Part shown: positions 54,895 to 64,000 of the stretch, piece after piece
Numbering within the stretch: position 1 is the first letter of the stretch
How the letters are laid out: every line of letters begins with the position of its first letter
NCBI GenBank assembly: GCA_036346355.1
Contig: JAYEVF010000027.1
Span: 2,418,001 to 2,482,000 of the forward strand
Direction: 5' to 3'
Length of the DNA stretch: 64,000 nucleotides
DNA from: Rhipidocladum racemiflorum
Taxonomy: Eukaryota > Streptophyta > Magnoliopsida > Poales > Poaceae
Program-made: the position numbers and the translations under genes
The notes under the pieces: model-generated
What the model was told of the DNA's origin: nothing
What the model saw: the letters and a program-made list of their open reading frames with translations, nothing else
Databases searched by the model: none

Positions 54895-55200
54895 TTGGAT
54901 GTCTTTTATTGTAATATTGACGCGATTGGGTGTCTTTTATTGATATATGTTGTGTCTCTCACATGTTGTGTTCTTTTATTTATGTTCACCCCTTATGTCT
55001 TTTATACATATATGTATTGTAATATTGACGTGATTGGTTGTCTTTTATTCATATATGTTGTGTCTTTTATTCAGATATGTTGTGTTTGTCACATGTTGTG
55101 TACCTTTATTTATGTTCAACCCTCATGTCTTTTATTATTATACGTTGTGTACTTTTATTCACATATGTCGTGCTTGCCGTAAGTTGTGTAGTATGATTTA
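54895..55200 (+). repeat. Tandem repeat between MULE3 genes
   Basis: Repeated 'gtcttttatt.atatatgttg' and 'cacatgttgtgt.cttttatttatgtt' blocks. The translated short frames here are repeat artefacts. Confidence 0.7.
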
Positions 55201-55223
55201 TGTTGAAACATTTCTATGTGCAG

Positions 55224-57870
55224 GGATGGAGCAGTCGACTCACTCCTGGACCACTGTCTTATCTGCGCGGCAAATGCGCACGTCCTACGGCAGAGGAATG
55301 ACAAGGTGCCCTTACTGCGGATTCGTGTGCCTAACAAGGCATGGTGCGTTGACGCTCGCTTCCACACCAGGTTAGTTGCAGTACTTGTACATGTTCCATT
55401 GTTCGTACAATTAGTGTTCATTACATTCAATTCATTCAACTCTATGGTTCCTCGTTAGGCTTGCACGTCTTTGAGCTGCTTCCGCTAGTCCGCATGGTGG
55501 AGGGTTCACCGCCGACCAGGCAGGTGGCGACCAGCAGCACAGGGTGGCGACCGCACTGGCCGCGGCGTTTCCCGTCACGACCACTGTTAGCGTGTTTGGT
55601 CGATCACCGAGGCCGGAGACGCACACTTTTCACCGCCTGTCGGGAGATGACGGTGACGCTGCAGACGTCGCCATGCTCAACTGGATTGCCGATCGCCGGG
55701 CAGCGATCGGCCCCTCGGTAGCTCTTTGGGTGGGACGCGGACTTGCTGCTGCGCTTAGCCGGAGTCGCGGAGGTCGACCCACGATATCTGTAGGCGTGAA
55801 GCACGGGCCATCGAGGAGGTGGTTGGCACGATTCGAGGTTAGTGATTGTACATATTACTATGTTACTCCAGCTTTGCATAGCATTAACGTGATATCACAC
55901 TATTTCAATTGTTGCGAGTGCGGCGGATGGCGGCCAGAGCCCACGGACTACCAGGTTGCTAGGCACCTCGAGGCCTATCTGCTTTGGTTGTTCGGTGGGT
56001 GATGTTCACGTCGAGTCACGGCGACACCGTGGGACGCGCGTTGGATAGCCTACGCGCGGGCTATTGCGGACTCGAGCCTGGCGATGTACCGCGGTATCCT
56101 GGGGTTCGGCGGTTCTTGCTTCCACGCATCAGCGCCCTTTGCGACGCTGCGTGCGTGAAGAAAGGCAGAACTCCAATCGGCCGGGATGCCGCTTCTTCTT
56201 CACTTTGGTCATTCGGCGCTTCTCCGTGGAGTCGACCCCTTGTCGACCCTCGGCTACACCGCCGACATGTACGGCGGTGATGCGACTGAACCGACCGACG
56301 ATGGGCTCGCTACGGACCAGAGGCGGGTAGATGTTCTTACTCATTAATGGAATTGTAATTTCAATGCCATCACGCTACGATTATTTCTACTCTATTGCAG
56401 CCACGGTGGCGGTGTGTCCAGGCACGGCGCGCATTCGCCTTCACGGAGGCCTTCGACCACCGAGGGACGGAATGTCGTCTGCAGGACCCCTACTGACGGC
56501 GTGTAGGAGAGAGAGGCTGCGGGGGCCTGTCCATGCTCTGCGACAGGGACCACGGCCTTCTTGGAAGACGAGGAGAAGCTTCGTCTTCGACGTCTTCGTA
56601 GAGGACTACGCGCCGCACCGAGTCCTCGTGCGGTTTGGACTACGCCGGTGGTCCCTGTTCCTTTGAGAGGAACGCGTGCGTGAAAAGTGCACTTGTGAGT
56701 TACTCGCCACTACAGGAATGCTAAGTGCTTACGACATATTTGTAGTAATGAGGTCTTTTGTGCAGGTACTCCACCCAGGGACCCAGGAAGGCCATGGTGA
56801 CCTTGCTGCAGAGGATGGCGCCGTGGCTTGCGCTGTGGGAGGCGGCTGGAGGGCGTTGTCGAGGAGGTTGCGCCCTCGACCCTCCTCCTACCAGAGTACT
56901 TGTCCTGCACGTGCCCGGACCGTGCATTTGTCTCCCACGCGAGGAGCAATGCCAGTGTGTTTGCTGCTGGCATCGCAGACTTGTACTCGAGCCACGCAGG
57001 ACTGGCACTGCACCAGATGGTAAGTCTCATTGTATTTTTACTCATTAATGCAATTGTAATTTCAATGCTATGTCGTTATGTTTAATGTTTGTTTGTACGT
57101 GATAGGTGGACGAGGCGAGGGGCTTGCAGCAGCATGCCGCTGACTTTCTGTCTAGGCTGCGCGAGGACCACTTTCACTGTGCCAGCGGCCTATCGAAGGC
57201 CATGGGGCATGTCGAGCTGCACTCCCGACGGATCGTGGAGCTTGGTGTTGTTTGGCAGGCCCCAGCCCCGATCAAGCTTTACCGGCACCTCGTCTAGGCC
57301 GCCACCCGGTCTCGGCTCACTGGACACCACCTTCTCGACCACCGCTGACCAGGGTCCGGGCTTCCACACCCAGTGCCTCCAACTCCAGGCACTACCGAGG
57401 ATCCAGATTAGCGACGTCACCACGGGCCTACCATGGTCCCCACACCGTAAGCCGATAAACATTCGCTTGATCCCGTTTCAAATCTAATCTTCTCACTATA
57501 ATTAAATGTTAATGTCTCAGATCTTTGTAGGCCTCGTAGGACATGCCTCTCGCCGGACACCCGATCGAGCACGGCGTCACGACTCGCCCGACCGATTCTT
57601 CGAGGGGCTTCGTTCCACGCAGCCTCGACCACGCGACACGCCGCCTCCTCCACCCACGCGAATCACGCAGCCTCCTGCGGACGTTGCCTCCCGCTGCGTG
57701 TCCCGCTGGTTCGGTACAGCCCTTCGGACTACGGCGGCGGGACCATCGCGAGTGCCGCCCACGACTTCTCGGCGATGCACCCTTCTGCGGTGCGGCGAAG
57801 GAGAGCTAGGGTCGTGGCGAGTCGTGGTCCACCACCGGGGTGATCGAGGCTTAGGATGTGCGTTATTTTT
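55224..57870 (+). pseudogene. MULE3 PMD pseudogene
   Basis: The exons follow the MULE2 PMD gene in order but in changing frames. Exon 1 (about 55224-55371) ends VPNKAWCVDARFHTR. Exon 2 (about 55459-55840) has LLPLVRMVEG, then RPETHTF and TGLPIAGQ in different frames. Exon 3 (about 55913-56330) has DYQVARHLEAYLLWLFG. Exon 4 ends with FVFDVFVEDYAPHRVLVRFGLR (56570-56640). Later exons carry MAPWLALWE and, near 57220, RIVELGVVWQ, the counterpart of the MULE1 exon at 8637. A GPTMVPTP-like end occurs near 57430. The final exon has a basic tail to about 57870. It is a decayed copy; the family assignment rests on block order. Confidence 0.7.
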
Positions 57871-58050
57871 GGGTACTTTGTCCTATTATGCTTTACTATC
57901 TATTTTGTGTACTTCCTCATATCGTGGTCTATTATATATTTCTGTCATCTTTAGTCATATCAACCGCGTGTCATTATTGCTTTTTCAGCTTTTGCCATAT
58001 CAACTTTTCCAGCCTTTGTCATTTCAGCTGCATAATCTGTGATAAACCTA

Positions 58051-58740
58051 TGTTGTCTCCACTGGCTACAAGGGCGATCGAGTTAGGGCTTAGGTTTTAG
58101 GGCAAACGGTGGTATGGGTATTGCCGTTTGAGAGCTACTTCTATAGAAAGGTCTATATTAGACATCTTTTCATAGACAGTTTTGCTAGCACGACCGTCTA
58201 AGTTACTAGATGTGCTAAGAATAATCTGTGATAACTGATATCACAAACTGTTCATACCAAGAACCGTTTGTGAAGTATCATAAACAATTTTTACAAACCG
58301 TCTATGATACTTCACAGATGGTTCGTGAGACGAACCATCTGTGATGGTTTCTTGAAAAGAACCGTTTGCGCTACTTCATAGACGGTTGTTTCAGCAAACC
58401 GTTTATGATTTTTCCAGTCAATATATAATACAGAGCCCCAACCCACATGGAGTTTTTAGGGTTTTCAGATTTGTTTATGAGGTGGCAACGGCTATGAGAC
58501 AATTTGATGAAAGAAGGCCGAGGATTGGAAAAGTGATTGTAGATCTATTTGTTCTTGGTGATCTATTGTTACTAATTGATTTTAATTGTATTATATTTAA
58601 GATCTAGCTTTGGTATAGAGAGAATTATAGATGATTTAGATCTATCTTGGTGTAGATCCATTTATTCTTTATGATCTAAGATAGTAATTGGTTATAATTG
58701 CATTATATTCAAGATGTAGCTAGCTTGGAAAAGAGAGAAT
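58051..58740. other. Unassigned region after MULE3
   Basis: Contains a cluster of inverted short repeats (58160-58420) and an imperfect ~110-base direct repeat (58539-58740, 'gtagatc.atttattctt' and 'attatatt.aagatgtagct' type blocks). It resembles the subterminal zone plus leader of a DNA transposon, but no ends were found. Confidence 0.35.
58160..58420. repeat. Inverted short-repeat cluster
   Basis: Copies of 'accgtttgtgaagtatcata' and the inverse type 'tatgatacttcaca.a.ggtt' alternate, with 'accgtctatga' variants. This is the pattern of CACTA-type subterminal repeats, different in sequence from those at 59408. Confidence 0.5.
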
Positions 58741-59407
58741 TGTGAGACCATTCCTTTTATGATACAGTGCAAAATAAAACAAAGATTCTAAAGCGCATAT
58801 AGTGCTAGTCTCATGATCAGTAGCTAGCATGCACTATCACAATTTGAAAACACAGTACAAAAGTTGCATAATTTATTACAGCGGAAGTTATATTACACAT
58901 AATATTACATAACAAAAGTAAAATAGCAGTGAAAATTTATTCATCTTGTAGCGTGCCAACTAAGTCCAATATTCCACAGACAACTGACAAGATGAAACAT
59001 AGAAAGAATCATCATTATTAAACCCGATTCCTGTGTCAAAATAGGCGTCTTCAGGAATATCAGATTCTTCATCTAAAAAGAACAATAATGGCAAGTTGAG
59101 TACAAAAGTACTCACAAGACTTTTACAAACCTAAAATATATGCAAGCTAAATTAAATGAAAGGTTGGTACGGTTAATTTTGCATAAAGCTGAATTAAATG
59201 GTAAATACTGAATAGTAAATTGGAAGCATAAATGAAATAACAACAATTTAACAAGTATATAAAATAACAAGTAAGAAATAACAAGAATGTAATAATTGAC
59301 TCACAACCCTTCATGAGTAGTAAATAGTCCAACGCCATCACATGGTAACAATTAATTAAGACAAAGAAAATTAACAAAAAAATTTTCATTTCCATACCAT
59401 TTGTCCC
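58741..59407 (-). repeat. Gypsy-type LTR fragment
   Basis: Starts TGTGAGACC, like the TGTGAGGAGCC start of the gypsy LTR at 9294, and contains 'gagtacaaaagtactcacaa' then 'gactt'. This corresponds to 'gagtacgaatgtactcgcaa' then 'gactt' at 10070-10094 in that LTR. It is cut at 59407 by the CACTA element. Confidence 0.4.
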
Positions 59408-59960
59408 CACTACTACAGATCCGTACATCACAATCGGTTCTTTTTGGTCATCACAGTCGGTTTTGGTGGCGATACAAAGTCCAACGACAGTGATAAGGTA
59501 GATATATCACAGTCGGTTTTTAACCGACAGTAATAATACATTATCACTGTCGGTTCTTTTTAGAAACCAACTGTGATATTACACTTATCACAATCGGTTT
59601 CCACTTCGAACCGATTGCGATAAGTATAATATCACAATCGGTTCTTTTTTACAACCGATACAAATAATTACATTATCACAATCGGTTTTGTGTTGAAACC
59701 GATGGGGATAAGTATAGTATCACAATCAGTTTTTTTTAGAACCGATTCAAATTATTACATTATCACAATCGGTTTTTTATTGAAACCGATGGGGATAAGA
59801 ATATTATCAAAATCGGTTCTTTATTCAAACCGATTGTGATACTGAAAATATCCCAAGCGGTTCCAGTATGAACCGATTGTGATACTGTACCTATCCCAAT
59901 CGGTTGCAACAAAAAACCGATTGTGATGATGTTACTGTCCATCGTCCGAAAATGGCCTCG
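59408..59960. repeat. CACTA subterminal repeats
   Basis: At least eight alternating units of 'atcacaatcggtt' and its inverse 'aaccgattgtgat' at about 30-60 base intervals. These are the presumed binding sites of the element's own protein. Confidence 0.85.
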
Positions 59961-60110
59961 CATTGACAATATGACACATTCATCACAATCCACAATATCA
60001 CAGAACATATACATCACAATCTACACACATTACATTCAAATTAATATTGTTTACAATGCATGTAATGAATCACAATGACATTCAGATAAATTTTGTTTAC
60101 ACTTTATGGA
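59961..60110. other. Spacer between CACTA subterminal repeats and gene
   Basis: AT-rich with degenerate copies of 'catcacaatc'. It probably holds the 3' UTR of the minus-strand gene. Confidence 0.4.
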
Positions 60111-63100
60111 CTAGTATTTGCTTGAATGGTCTCTATATCTACCATCATCCGTTATAACTTCTGTCCAGTACCACTGGCATAAATGGTCTCGTAATTTCTT
60201 GAGATCAGCGTTGGTTAGGCTCTTCCGGAAGATATCAAGGTCCTGCAAAATAGATAGTAGTGCACTAATATATTTAAGTCTTAAATTGGTATTGTAACAA
60301 GCTGATAGTATTATGTTTGTAAACAAATATCACATAGACAGTAGTGCAAATAATCTGCTCTATACCTTAGGGAAAAGATGTGAGCGACCAACCAAAATCA
60401 TCATGTGATGCATCACGTAAAAGCCACACAGATCATCGCACCCTTGTTGATGACACTGTGAACAAAGAAACTTAAATTAGGAGACAAATTAAAAACAGGT
60501 GTCAGAAAAAAATCCTATGATAGACACTTGTACCTTGTAGCGCTTCCACTCGAGTTTGGTGCCTTGTTTATCATTGTGTCGGCCATGTTCAGCAACGTAA
60601 GACATGAAAGCTCTATACATTGGAGAGATGCCATTGAGGTTAAAAATACCTAACGTAGTTCAATATGTAAAGTGTTAGGTTAGAGGAATGTACTTACTTC
60701 TGCAAAAGCAGGCTCGATCGAATAGTACATCGTTCTATTTTAGAGTGAGTTCAACGTGTAGACCTTGTTTTGACTAGTAACAACCACAAGTAGAACACAA
60801 TTGTTGCTTATTAAACGGTACAAAATGCACGTGAATATGTTGATACATGGTTGAAGTGTGTACATGTAATTGAATTGTATAGTAGTACATACTCCTGGTG
60901 GTATGGGAAGAGAATGAAGTCCTTTTTGCCTCGTCATGCAATGCACCTTGATGTATCCTGCAAGGAACTCCGATTGATACTTAGCCATGGTCGCAGACAC
61001 CATCTCAAAATTCGACAAACCCGGCGAGTGTCGATAAAATCACGGCTCATTGCCTCATGATCCTGCAATTCATGTCAATTGTTAAAAAATATAATACAAA
61101 ATCAGTAAATAGTCAAATGATTGAGTATGGTGCGAGACTCACAGCGTCCGAGGATCGTATGGTAGAAATATCGACGGCTTTCAAGTTTGTACATAAAGTC
61201 TGAGATCCTCAAAAGCGGTAGGAAGGTCCCATCCTCGTTGCGGTGGAATTGGCCCGCTCGATACTTCACTACGAAATCTTGGCGAGGCTCGTCCTCATGT
61301 GACCTATCGATGTACCATCCATGTAGGTGGCGAGTGAACAAGCCCAAAGAATTCAATTCTTGGCTTGGGAGAAAGGGCTCTCCATGTATGTACCGCTTGT
61401 GATCATCAGGGTGCTCTGTGTCCCCTGACAACTTTGCCTTCTTCACGGATGGACTCTCTGAACTCTGCTTTGTATCTTTCGTCAGCGTGGTAGAAGTCCT
61501 TTTGCGCACCACCTGCGCACCAGCATTTGTAGCTGCGGGCGTTGGTGCAGGAGAGTGCAGGCTGCGAGCGTAGGTGCGGAGTTGTGTAGCAAAGCGAGGA
61601 GCATGTGCAGCGAGGCGAGGAAGCGAGGAGTAGTAGGAGTAGGAGCAGCGGCAGCGGCGGGAGTAATGCAGTGAGCAGCGGCAGAGCAGCGAGCGATAAC
61701 GAGGCAGGTGCATCAACAATAGTAGCGAGGCGAGTGCGGCACGATGCGATACCCGGTACTAGCGATAGCTTGATAGCGGCGATGGCAGTAACAGCGATAG
61801 TACCAGCGGTAGTACCAGCGATAGCGATAGTGGTAGCGATGCAGCGATAGGAGGAGGTGCTTGCACTACGACACCCGTCGCGGGCCACTTGATGAGCGAC
61901 ATCCGTGCTTGCCCGAGAGTGGTGATATCTTCGTTCGGGGGGAACTCCAGGGCATGAGACATGTAAACATCGTGGACGTAGTCCACCTGCACCCTCATGT
62001 AGCCCATCCACAAAGGTATACCATGCACCGTGTCATCCTCCTTGCTTGGAAATGCAACCCCGCGCAGCCTCAATGTGTATTCCGTCGTCGATCGGGACTA
62101 GGCGGCACTTGGCGAGGACCACGCAAGAAGTGATCGGCATCTTCATCATAATCTTTGTTAAGCTTACTCATCTACCTTTTGGTCGAAAGCAGTTATTACC
62201 TTGAGGTGTGGAATGCACAGTTCCTTATTGGAAGCCTTGTTTGCTAGAGGCGTAGCATAGGCGATGGTTGAGAATCTGATTGCAGGAGAACATCGCCATC
62301 ATCTCAGCCATCATCTTATCCTTTAACTCCTCCTTCAACTCCTCCTTCATCTGCGCCCTAATCCGCGCCTCACGTGCTTCCCATGATCTTGCCCTGGCAC
62401 TGGAAGCGCTCTCCTCTACAAAGAAGGACCTCTTCGTATACCCACTTTGCGGCAAGCACCCGCCCCTTATGATCGGGCTTCCCGAGTGCCGAACACAGGA
62501 TGTCCCTTGACCCTTGGCTTTCAAATGCTCCTTGCTCTTTCGGCAGGCTTACCTCCTCCTATAGGTCGCAAATATAAATTATTGCTAAAATACAATGGGA
62601 ATATAATATGCAATTAATGTACTATGTTAGATATCTTACGATGGTCGTGACTATCTGTGCGGTCGCGGGGTTTGGAATGACAATCTGACCGTCAGAGGTT
62701 TTCTTCGTCCTCGCTAATACCCAGTCGCGTGCCCGCTCCTCGCATATGTGGGAGTAAGGCATCGTTGTCCCAGAGGTTGCACACTCCTCCGCTAGTCGCG
62801 CCCACTCTGCCTTCTTCCGACATACCCACCGGAACCGAGGTGATGCGCATGTGTGTTACGCCTCTGTATAGCGATATTCTTCTCTCTCAGCTCATCCGCC
62901 TTGGGCGTATTACTCATCCTTGTGAACTCCTCCCAAACCTCGAGTGTAACAAATGGATACCTTTGGAAGAATCACGTTTTTCAACACGAACTTCGGCATG
63001 CATGGTGACCACTGAAATGCCTCAAAGCCACACCCATTCTCTTCAAGGCGTGCCGTCTCGCATTGATTTCATTTTCCTCTGGTATAATCCATTTTCCCTT

Positions 63101-63382
63101 AACCGTCCCACAGTCGGTTCTTACGCTCGTAAACACTTCCTTCCTCCAGTCCTTAATTGTGATCGGCACTCGCTCCCTCACCAATTGGCCGAGAAAAGAG
63201 GAGTAGCGCCCCTTAAACTTGCTAGGACCCGTGCAAACCCCCGTGGCATTGAAGTGGAGCACTTGCGACGTTCTCCCTATGGCTCCTTTATTCGGTCCTT
63301 TGCCCTTTCTAACCTTCCTCGATGGGGTAGCAGGACCTTCTTCTCTCTCTGGCGTTGAGCCGGTGCTCTCTCTTTGCGACAT
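60111..63382 (-). pseudogene. CACTA TNP1-type gene: Transposase_24-like plus Ulp1-like protease
   Basis: Multi-exon minus-strand gene. The 5' part (63382-62640) has SQRESTGSTPEREEG, KGRYSSFLGQLVRERVPITIKDWRK-type and WEEFTRMSNTPKADEL-type segments of the Transposase_24 family, with a one-base frameshift near 62840. Next come a Glu/Lys helix (62460-62300), a LGQARMSLIKWP block (about 61905) and a FLPSQELNSLGLFTRHL block (about 61340). The 3' exons at about 60630-60534, 60455-60366 and 60242-60111 encode a Ulp1/C48-like end: EWKRYK, CHQQGCDDLCGFYVM with the expected Gln and nucleophilic Cys, and SLTNADLKKLRDHL. The segment that should hold the catalytic His and Asp (60800-60740) reads NNCVLLVV and TLNSL, so both look replaced. 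Ulp1 proteases cut SUMO; here activity is doubtful. Confidence 0.65.
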
Positions 63383-64000
63383 TTCGAACTAAGTACGTAT
63401 GTCAAACCTAAACTTCATGAGAGAAAGCAATTCAAATTTCACATAATAAAGCAATTCACATGTCTATCACAGTAGGCCGACTAGAAATGCGTGCATTACC
63501 AGCGATGACTCTAATCTCTAATTAGGTTAGGTCCTAATCCCATTCGAGGATATGTGGTTCGAGCAAGTTCTAAGGTGTTGTACAACTCTAGAGAAAATTT
63601 CGGCAGACATCTCATTTGTTCTCCAAATACACGTCTCGACAACAGGTCAAGAGGGTGTGTATTCGAAGAACACCAGGAGATCTTTGAAACTTTCTCTAGA
63701 GTTTGTACAACAAATTAAACTTGCAGAGCCACATATCCTCAGCTATCCAAAAAAGCGTGGACAATTGAGATCGCTTATTTATAAATATGCCATTTTAGCA
63801 TACTTATAAACAAGCACCCTCGAGCAAGGAGGCGCATAGGTTCTACATAACTAAACTCGATAATAAAGTGCGATAATATAGCATGTGTTACATGTTTCAA
63901 ATTGCAATGAGAATAGAATGCAAGGAAATTACTATAGAAGGGTTGCTAAATTAATTGGCCGAGGTGGATTGCTCTCAGATTGCTATAGAAGGGTTGCTAA
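63383..64000 (-). other. CACTA region upstream of the TNP1-type gene
   Basis: No transposase domain or other gene is recognised in the last 600 bases. It is expected to be promoter and intergenic spacer of the CACTA element. Confidence 0.35.

Larger units (their letters stand above)
50920..58050 (+). mobile_element. MULE3: decayed Mutator-like element with transposase and PMD genes
   Basis: Begins GAATTTTTTTTTTAAATAATA and a palindrome-rich terminal repeat, followed on the plus strand by a transposase pseudogene and a PMD pseudogene, the order of MULE2. After the PMD gene it keeps a spacer like that of MULE2 ('tatatttctgtca', 'cgtgtcattattgctttt') to about 58000, then similarity ends. The third gene and the right inverted repeat are not in the window. 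It is inserted in a copia-type LTR relic. Confidence 0.8.
59408..64000 (-). mobile_element. CACTA (En/Spm) transposon, left end, runs off the window
   Basis: Begins CACTACTACAGA, has a dense array of inverted subterminal repeats, then a minus-strand gene with a Transposase_24-like N-terminal part and a Ulp1-like protease C-terminal part. This is a common second gene of grass CACTA elements. The main transposase and the other end are not visible and should lie to the right of 64000. It interrupts a gypsy-type LTR fragment. Confidence 0.8.

Noticed and set aside
59408..59960. Regularly spaced short palindromic repeats, superficially CRISPR-like
   Set aside because: Units alternate in orientation and vary in spacing, next to a CACTA terminus in a eukaryotic context; they are transposon subterminal repeats.
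61605..61850. Plus-strand Ala/Ser-rich open frame in the CACTA element
   Set aside because: Lies opposite the minus-strand gene in a low-complexity repeat (agcg/gcgat units); no domain.
1..64000. tRNA, rRNA or other structured RNA genes
   Set aside because: I looked for tRNA-like and rRNA-like stretches and saw none; only tRNA-complementary primer sites of retrotransposons occur. A covariance-model scan would be decisive.

Overview
This window looks like repeat-rich nuclear DNA from a grass (Poaceae). The evidence is spliced plant genes with GC-rich first exons, Ty1/copia and Ty3/gypsy LTR retrotransposons primed by initiator tRNA-Met, and Mutator-like (MULE), hAT and CACTA DNA transposons. 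I can support only two host genes. The first is the 3' part of a SAP30-like histone-deacetylase-complex subunit at 63-948 (+). The second is a complete four-exon clade A-type protein phosphatase 2C at 42967-48963 (-). Almost everything else is transposon, often nested.

Layout. 1-5.9 kb: SAP30-like gene end, AT-rich flank, and a 1.4-kb hAT element with an exact 8-bp target duplication. 5.9-8.7 kb: a truncated MULE (MULE1) carrying fragments of two accessory genes. 8.7-20.4 kb: a copia-type LTR fragment split by a complete Ty3/gypsy chromovirus (9294-20025) whose gag-pol is a single open frame. 20.4-25.3 kb: a minus-strand copia-type LTR, a probable MITE and simple repeats. 25.3-41.4 kb: a copia retrotransposon with its pol gene mostly deleted; a 9.7-kb MULE (MULE2, 25381-35065) sits inside its left LTR. 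42-50 kb: the PP2C gene and its promoter. 50-58 kb: a third, decayed MULE (MULE3) inserted in a copia-type LTR relic. 58-64 kb: unassigned subterminal-type repeats, a gypsy-type LTR fragment, and the left end of a CACTA element that runs off the window.

The most interesting theme is the MULE family. MULE2 has exact ends, 172-bp terminal inverted repeats, a 10-bp target duplication and a same-strand three-gene cassette: a MuDR-type transposase (DDE, SWIM, CCHC knuckle), a plant mobile domain (PMD) gene of about eight exons, and a small two-exon gene encoding a GRF-like zinc finger plus a charged helix. MULE1 keeps the last two genes in the same order, and MULE3 keeps the first two. The terminal repeats contain arrays of short palindromes sharing the core ACCGT/ACGGT between GCC and GGC arms, with different outer arms in the two subfamilies. 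In MULE2 each of the three genes carries one or two inactivating lesions, so this copy is probably not autonomous now.

Limits: no database or alignment tool was used. Exon boundaries come from reading GT/AG sites and from comparing the three MULE copies by eye. Family names rest on motifs I recognise.
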